In this document: positions 28,871 to 33,843 of the stretch, piece after piece
How the letters are laid out: each line of letters begins with the position of its first letter
How positions within the stretch are numbered: the stretch's first letter is position 1
The notes under the pieces: model-generated
The model's input: only the letters and a program-made list of their open reading frames with translations
The model's database searches: none
What the model was told of the DNA's origin: nothing
Made by a program: the position numbers and the translations under genes
Source of the DNA: Zygnema cylindricum
Lineage: Eukaryota > Streptophyta > Zygnematophyceae > Zygnematales > Zygnemataceae
NCBI GenBank assembly: GCA_037447655.1
Contig: JBBHKE010000914.1
Location: forward strand, 14,357 to 48,199
Length of the DNA stretch: 33,843 bases
Direction of reading: 5' to 3'

Positions 28871-29187
28871 AGGAAAAAGGTTTTGAGCAGAAGCAATAAC
28901 TGTGCTAATTAACTCAAAAATAGAGTTCTTACTTCAGCTATAAAAGATCAAACACCTTATGAGAGATGGAGAGGCCGAAAACTAGTCATATCCCACTTAA
29001 AGGTTTTCGGCAGTCAAGTATTCAGTCTAGATACAGATCGGTCTCATTGGAAGCAAGATCTTTAAAGAAAACCGGGATACTTATTAAATGATATTATGAG
29101 AATGTTAAAGGATATAGAGTTTATGATCTAAAGAGGGAAGATATAATCTTAGTAAAGCATCTAGTAGTTATAGATGAAGGAAAGTCA

Positions 29188-29538
29188 GTGGATCCCTTCA
29201 AGTATACAAAGTCAGTAAAAATTAGATTTGAATCAGAAAATTCCGATGACTTTGAGCTTCCTAACTATCCTGGTTTTAGAGAAGATGACATTCTTTCAGG
29301 TACAAATCAGACCAAAAAGGACTCGGCTACGGAAACTCCAGTGACAACTCTACCTGAAGCGGAAGACGTGGTGGAAATTAATTCGAAATCAAAGGATAGG
29401 GGAGAAGCCGAGATTGTTCGAAAGAATCCACGAGAACCATCTATTCCGACCTTAGATTTTGAGGGGGGAAGGAGAAGTAGCAAAAGATTGCAAGAAAAAC
29501 AGGTCCAGAAAGGAACTAATAAAGATAGCCATCAATGA
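29188..29538 (+). pseudogene. Copia integrase-RT linker
   Basis: Open, acidic and Lys-rich reading with RRSSKRLQEKQ at its end, the position of the usual RRS.R linker motif. Its counterpart on the minus strand (32345-32620) stops at the equivalent of 29465. Confidence 0.65.
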
Positions 29539-30368
29539 GGAGATGGCCTCAATTATGGCAGCCAATACTTGGGAGCTAGTGGATTGTCCACCAAATCGAA
29601 AACCAATTGGTTGTAAGTGGGTGTTCAAATTAAAACTGAACCCTGATAACACAATTGAGCGCTACAAGGCCCGATTAGTGGCAAAATGATTTTCACAAAA
29701 AGAGGGAAATGACTACGATGAAACCTTTGCCCCGATCCTTAGATTTCCCTCCGTCAGCATACTTCTCAGTTTGGCAGCAGGGGAAGACATGGAGGTGCAC
29801 TAGATGGACATCAAGACAACCTTTTTGCATGGAGAATTGGAAGAGGAGATCTTCATGCGACAACCCGAAGGATTTGTGGAGTAAGGTATATCGGCTGATT
29901 AAATCTCTTTATGGTTTAAAACAAGCCCTTCGACAGTGGAATAAGAAGCTTGATGAGTTTCTCACCGGTCGAGGATATATCCAGATCAGCTTAGATCACT
30001 CAATCTATGTTTTTGAAGATGAGGAAGGTGTTATATATATTGCAATTTATGTTGATGATTTGCTTGTTTAAAGTAAATCAATGGAAAAAATTAATAAACT
30101 GAAAACCAATCTTAAGGGGAGATTTGAAATGAAGGATATGGGGGAAGAAAAAAACATTTTGAGAATTAAAGTAGAAAAAGATCAAAAAACAAAGATTATA
30201 AGATTAACTCAAAAGGAAACAATAGGAAACATGCTTGAAAATTTTCAGATGGATAAAGCTAATAGTTGTACAACTCCAATGGAGTTAAAGAAGGGGAGTG
30301 AGGGGAGTGAGGGGAGTGAGGAAGAAGGAGTCATATGCTTAAACGAGGAATTGTCTCCCAAAGAATAG
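29459..30368 (+). pseudogene. Copia reverse transcriptase
   Basis: Blocks in order: NTWELVDCPPNRKPIGCKWV, ERYKARLVAK, stop, NDYDETFAPILRF, FLHGELEEEIFMRQPEGFVE, YRLIKSLYGLKQALRQW, IYIAIYVDDLLV with YVDD at 30048-30059, stop, then FEMKDMGEEKNILRI and LTQKETIGNML. At least three frame changes. The motif set is complete, so only point damage separates it from an intact RT. Confidence 0.85.
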
Positions 30369-30383
30369 AAGTTCATGTAGACT

Positions 30384-31143
30384 ATTCCTTACAGGCAAGT
30401 AGTGGGAAGTCTAATCTGTTTTATGAATTGTACCTGGTCGCATTTAGCTGCAGATGTAGGAGTGCTGAGTAGAAGTCTAAATGCTCCCACTAAGAGGGAT
30501 TGGGAGCCAGCTAAGAGAGTCCTTAGATATTTGATAGGAACTAGGGATCTATGGTTGCATTTGGGATGGGAGAATACTGACATCACTACTTGGAGTGATG
30601 CCAGTTATGATGATGCTCCGATGAGGAGATGTACTTCTGGATATGTATTATATGTGGGTGATGGGGCTTGCTATTGGAGTAGCAAACAACAAAAGGTTAT
30701 TGCTCAATCCACCATGGAGGCTGAGTATATGGCCTCTTGCTCTACTGTAAAAGAATTGATGTGGGTCAAGTCTTTGCTTGGTGAGCTTGGTCACCTTAAG
30801 AGTGGTTTGGAGGCTTAGCATATGGCCTCTTGCTCTGCTGTAAAAGAATTGATGTGGGTCAAGTCTTTGCTTGGTGAGCTTGGTCACCTTAAGAGTGGTT
30901 TGCAAAAAAAAAATTGTGATAATCAGGCAGCAATCGCTTTTTATGCCAATCCTAAAAATCATTTTAAAGCCAAACACATGGATATTAGACTCAGCTTTGT
31001 AAGAGAGAAAGAAGAAAAAAAAATAATCAATTTAGAGTACCAACCAGATAGTGAGATGGTAGCAGATATGATGACCAAATATGTGCCTTCCCCTAAGCTA
31101 ATTTTCTACATGGAGAAGTGTGGTGTGAAATTGAAGAATGACT
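30384..31143 (+). pseudogene. Copia RNase H
   Basis: YRQVVGSLICFMNCTWSHLA, RVLRYLIGTRDLWLHLG, WSDASYDDAPMRRCTSGYV, WSSKQQKVIAQSTMEAEYMA, then a duplicated segment with a stop, then DNQAAIAFYANPK, KHMDIRLSFVRE and VADMMTKYVPSPK. RNase H acidic residues D (WSDA), E (MEAEY) and D (DNQAA) are all visible. Confidence 0.85.
30716..30901 (+). repeat. 93-base tandem duplication in RNase H
   Basis: 30716-30808 is repeated at 30809-30901. The length is 31 codons, so the frame is kept, but GAG (Glu in MEAEY) became TAG in the second copy. Confidence 0.85.
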
Positions 31144-31158
31144 AGAAAATAAGGGGAG

Positions 31159-32340
31159 TGTAGAAATTGATGGTTTGTTTAGTATTTTCTAGGTCTAAAA
31201 TAAAATGCAAAAAAGAAGCTCAGGCAGTATGCCTCCAACTTCTCTCTCCAACTCCCACACAAACTCTCTCTTCAACTCCCACACTTGTTGCAGTCACTGA
31301 AAGTCAAAGATGAAGCTAGAGCCATGGCTACTAATGCTATCATGAGATTTACAGGTAGTAGATTAGTTGATATAACGGTAGTAAGTTAACTGATTTACTA
31401 AAAAGAAAAGTTGTCGGGCCCAAAACTTGATCCTCGTACCTGCCGGTCGTCAAAGCCGCCGGTAGCCGGTAGCTCTATCCATTTAGTCTATGACTAATGT
31501 TAACATAAATTGTATTTGATAATTAGATAAACATTAGAAAGATTAACAATTCATTTAACGAAAACTATTTACAATATATATAGGTTCGGTTATTCAAAAG
31601 TACGGATTAAGGTACAGACAAAAACCATGAACAATGCATTTGTTTCGGTAGCAAAACGAATACCGCGCAGGTATTTATTACGGTTACAATTAAATCAGCA
31701 TTTAATCTGACGGCTAGAATGAATGCCGAGATCGCGGAAGAGGATTTCAGCGGTTTTTGGTCATTGCCACATCAAATGACACGTGGCAAAAAAACATTGG
31801 ATCGCATCATCTCCAGAGATTAAGGGAAAACATCGGGATATACCACATGTCAACATTTAGACCATGTCGTACAGTATCCATACAAAAAGTACACTTGCAG
31901 CTGTACTTTTGTGTGCGAAAGAGTATATGATTGGTTCCGTACACCAATATATAGAGTTTGTGAGGGAGTTAGGACTTAGAAAAATTGGTAGATAGGACCC
32001 TCTCTTCAAAGGGCTTGTGTACAAAAGGTCAACTTTGACCCTCCAAAACTTACTGCTCAGGGGAGCAAATTCATAGATTCTTTTTGCTATCAACTCAAAA
32101 GGGTCTTATCTTCACAGGGGTGAAGGTGGTCAGAGTTTTTGTCTACCAAGGGGTAGTTGTTCTTGCTGAAACACAAAGGGATCAGGGTTATCCTAGAGGC
32201 TTCTTGGAAGCTGTCTATTCTGAGGACTTATGGAGGTCTCAGAGTTTCATGAGGGTCATCTTGATGAGATAGTGTTGTTACCTTGTTATTAACCTGTTTT
32301 TCTTGCAATCTTTTGCTATTTCTCCTTTCCCCCTCAAAAT
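31159..32340. other. Presumed 3' LTR start and unassigned sequence between two copia elements
   Basis: The LTR begins TGTAGAAATTG at 31159; its end is unclear. The rest has no recognised gene. A plus-strand frame at 32084-32272 (YQGVVVLAETQRDQGYPRGF) is open but I do not recognise it. A weak tRNA-like stretch lies at 31410-31490. Confidence 0.4.
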
Positions 32341-32344
32341 CTGT

Positions 32345-33186
32345 GGCCGGAATAGATGGTTCTCGTGGGTTCTTTCAAACAATCTTGGATTCTCTCCCAT
32401 CTCATGATTCCGAATCAATTTCCACCACATCTTAAGCTTCAAGTAGAGTTGTCACTGGAGTTTCTGCAGCCAAGTCCTTTTTGGTCAAATTTGTACCTGC
32501 AAAAATGTCATCTTCCCTAAAACGTGGATAGTTAGAAAGCTCAAAGTCATCAGAATTTTTTGACTCAAATCTGATTTTTACTGACTTTGTATACTTAAAG
32601 GGATCCACATACTTTCATTCATCTATTTCTACTAGATACTTTACTAAGATTATATCTTCCCTCTTTAGATCATAAACTCTTTATCTTTTTATATCCTCAT
32701 CATATCCAAATAAGTATCCCGGTTTTCCTTTAGGATCTAGCTTTTAATGAGACGGATCTGTATCTAGACTAAATACTTGACTGCCGAAAACCTTTAAGTG
32801 GGATATGTCTGGTTTTCGGTCGCTCTATCTCTCATAAGGTGTTTGACCTTTTATAGCTAAAGTAAGAACTCTCTTTTGGAGGTAATTCGCACAGTTCATT
32901 GCTTTTGCCCAAAACCTTTTTCCTATCTTCTTATCTGACAACATACTTCTAAAACTATCACTTAGTGTTCTAGTTAATCTTTCAGCTACCCCATTCTATT
33001 CCAGGTTTTTTGGAACTGTCTTTTGGTGTTTGACTCCATCTTCCCTCAAAAAATCCTCAAACTGGTTATAAGTATACTCTCAACCATTCTCACTCCTTAC
33101 TCTCTTGATTGGAGTTTCATGGAGTTTTTCGCTCCATGTTTTTTATTGTCTAAAACAATCCTGAGCTTCTAACTTGTTTTTCAAAA
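32345..33186 (-). pseudogene. Copia integrase (5' part missing) and linker
   Basis: Starts within the deletion at YFLKNK-equivalent, then LHETPIKRVRSENG-stop, NQFEDFLREDGVKHQK, NGVAERLTRTLSDSFRSML, KKIGKRFWAKAMNCANYL, ISHLKVFGSQVFSLD, DPFKYTKSVKIRFES. Here the NGVAERL box with the catalytic Glu is kept, unlike in the plus-strand copy. Confidence 0.8.
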
Positions 33187-33843
33187 AATACACCTTAGAG
33201 CAATAGTGACTATCCTCACATCCCCGTACTCTATCTCTACGATGGGGATTTTTCTTATCTTAGTGAACAAGTGTTTATTCTTACACATGTGCATGGAGGC
33301 ACCTAAATCTATATTCCAACCTGCTTCACCTTTAAATCCACCGTAAGCACATTTGTGCCTTTGAGGAATTTGGACCTCGTTTTTCGCCTCGTAATCCTTA
33401 TCCAATAGGATCTCATCGTCCTCGTCCTCAGATTCCGCCTCATGTATTTGTGTCACAAGGGCCATTTTCTTTCCTTTTAGGGTTCCTCCGGTTTGCCCCT
33501 CCTTTAACCGAAGCTCGATTAGCTTAGTGCACTCTACCATATAGTGCCCCGGTTTCTTACAAAAATGACATAAACCTTTGGGAGCCCTTGGTCCGAACTC
33601 GTCGGTCTGATTTTTTTGCTCCCTCCCCCTATGGTTTCCGAACAGTTTTCGGGAATCCTTGTTCCTCGAATCGGTCACAACTGCTAAGGCTTGCCCACTC
33701 TTTCCTCCCATTCGGATTTCAATCATATTCTCCGAAACGAGAATCATCTCTACCACTGAGTTCCATATCCACCTTGAGTCTGGCAAGTCTTGCACACGGT
33801 TGACTATGTTCTTGTACTCATCGGGTAACTTCATCAGTAAACA
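33187..33843 (-). pseudogene. Copia gag C-terminus, zinc knuckle and protease start
   Basis: Open to the window edge. LPDEYKNIVNRVQDLPDSRW is the gag helix region; CHFCKKPGHYMVEC is a perfect C-x2-C-x4-H-x4-C knuckle that packages element RNA in the family. An acidic stretch (ESEDEDDEILLDKDY) leads to the protease, where the active-site triplet reads DLG instead of DSG. The frame runs into the deletion junction and ends RCIF. Cys 4 of the second C-Y-C-G piece is also changed (CAYGG). Confidence 0.8.

Larger units (their letters stand above)
27820..31170 (+). mobile_element. Ty1/copia element, gag deleted, pol decayed
   Basis: Readable in the order zinc-knuckle remnant, protease, integrase, linker, reverse transcriptase, RNase H, polypurine AAGGGGAG (31151-31158) and an LTR start TGTAGAAATTG (31159). 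Protein similarity to the element at 32345-33843 is very high. Stops: TGA at 27916 where the relative has Trp, TAG near 28632, several in integrase, TGA after the RT KARLVAK block, TAA after YVDD, and TAG in RNase H. Gag is missing and no 5' LTR was found. Cannot move on its own. Confidence 0.85.
32345..33843 (-). mobile_element. Second copy of the 27.8-31.2 kb copia family, opposite strand, 3'-truncated
   Basis: Read right to left: gag C-terminus with zinc knuckle, protease start, deletion junction near 33190, integrase core, linker, then an abrupt end at about 32345, matching 29465 of the plus-strand copy. RT, RNase H and 3' LTR are absent. The element runs off the window at its 5' side. 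The integrase section has several stops (e.g. SENG* where the relative has SDNGG). Confidence 0.85.

Noticed and set aside
31408-31493. Second tRNA-like sequence on the minus strand (ACTAAATGGATAGAGC D-arm-like)
   Set aside because: The T arm and acceptor do not pair well enough; only the A-box-like part is convincing.
1-33843. CRISPR arrays, operons, rRNA genes, phage or bacterial systems
   Set aside because: None seen; gene structure, introns and transposons are eukaryotic.

Overview
The window looks like nuclear DNA from a large, repeat-rich plant-lineage genome. The signs are plant-type leucine-rich-repeat (LRR) exons (one repeat per exon, each split in codon phase 2, with GT..AG introns), several decayed Ty1/copia elements, long CT/GA and AT microsatellites, an N gap, and no operons or bacterial signals. 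A streptophyte alga or other early land-plant-lineage organism fits; a charophyte such as Chara is my guess, not something the sequence proves.

Layout. At the left edge, on the minus strand (about 599 to 48), is the first part of a gene ending in a heavy-metal-associated (HMA) domain with an MMCGGC metal site, like the N-terminus of a plastid copper-transporting P1B ATPase. A dense cluster of ACGT-core (G-box and TGACGTCA) motifs overlaps and precedes it. From 0.8 to 4.4 kb the DNA is AT-rich and non-coding, with a possible MITE (perfect 16-bp inverted repeat, 3438-3930) and a decayed tRNA-like sequence (4005-4075, minus). From 4.45 to 6.5 kb a very old copia element can be read in fragments (gag, integrase, reverse transcriptase, RNase H), followed by a probable LTR remnant. 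A second, internally deleted member of that family lies at 9.0-10.35 kb, between a 1.1-kb purine tract and a 0.26-kb pyrimidine tract.

The main host locus is on the plus strand at 11.0-21.7 kb: eleven short LRR exons (one probably dead), an exon with the last LRR and an EGF-like module, and a proline-rich basic exon. It resembles the ectodomain of a plant LRR receptor. Four consecutive exons with their introns have been duplicated in tandem (11.8-15.7 and 16.0-18.9 kb), and the 10-N gap lies at the junction. A broken copy of the LRR/EGF exon is on the opposite strand at 26.15-26.50 kb.

The right third holds a third degenerate copia fragment (22.4-23.3 kb), a nested TIR/TA-microsatellite structure (24.19-24.57 kb), a possible P450 remnant (25.5 kb), and two related, better preserved copia elements facing each other: plus strand 27.8-31.2 kb (gag lost, pol decayed) and minus strand from the right edge to 32.35 kb (gag and part of integrase kept, RT lost). 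None of the elements seen is intact. Stretches where I see no gene are listed as 'other'.
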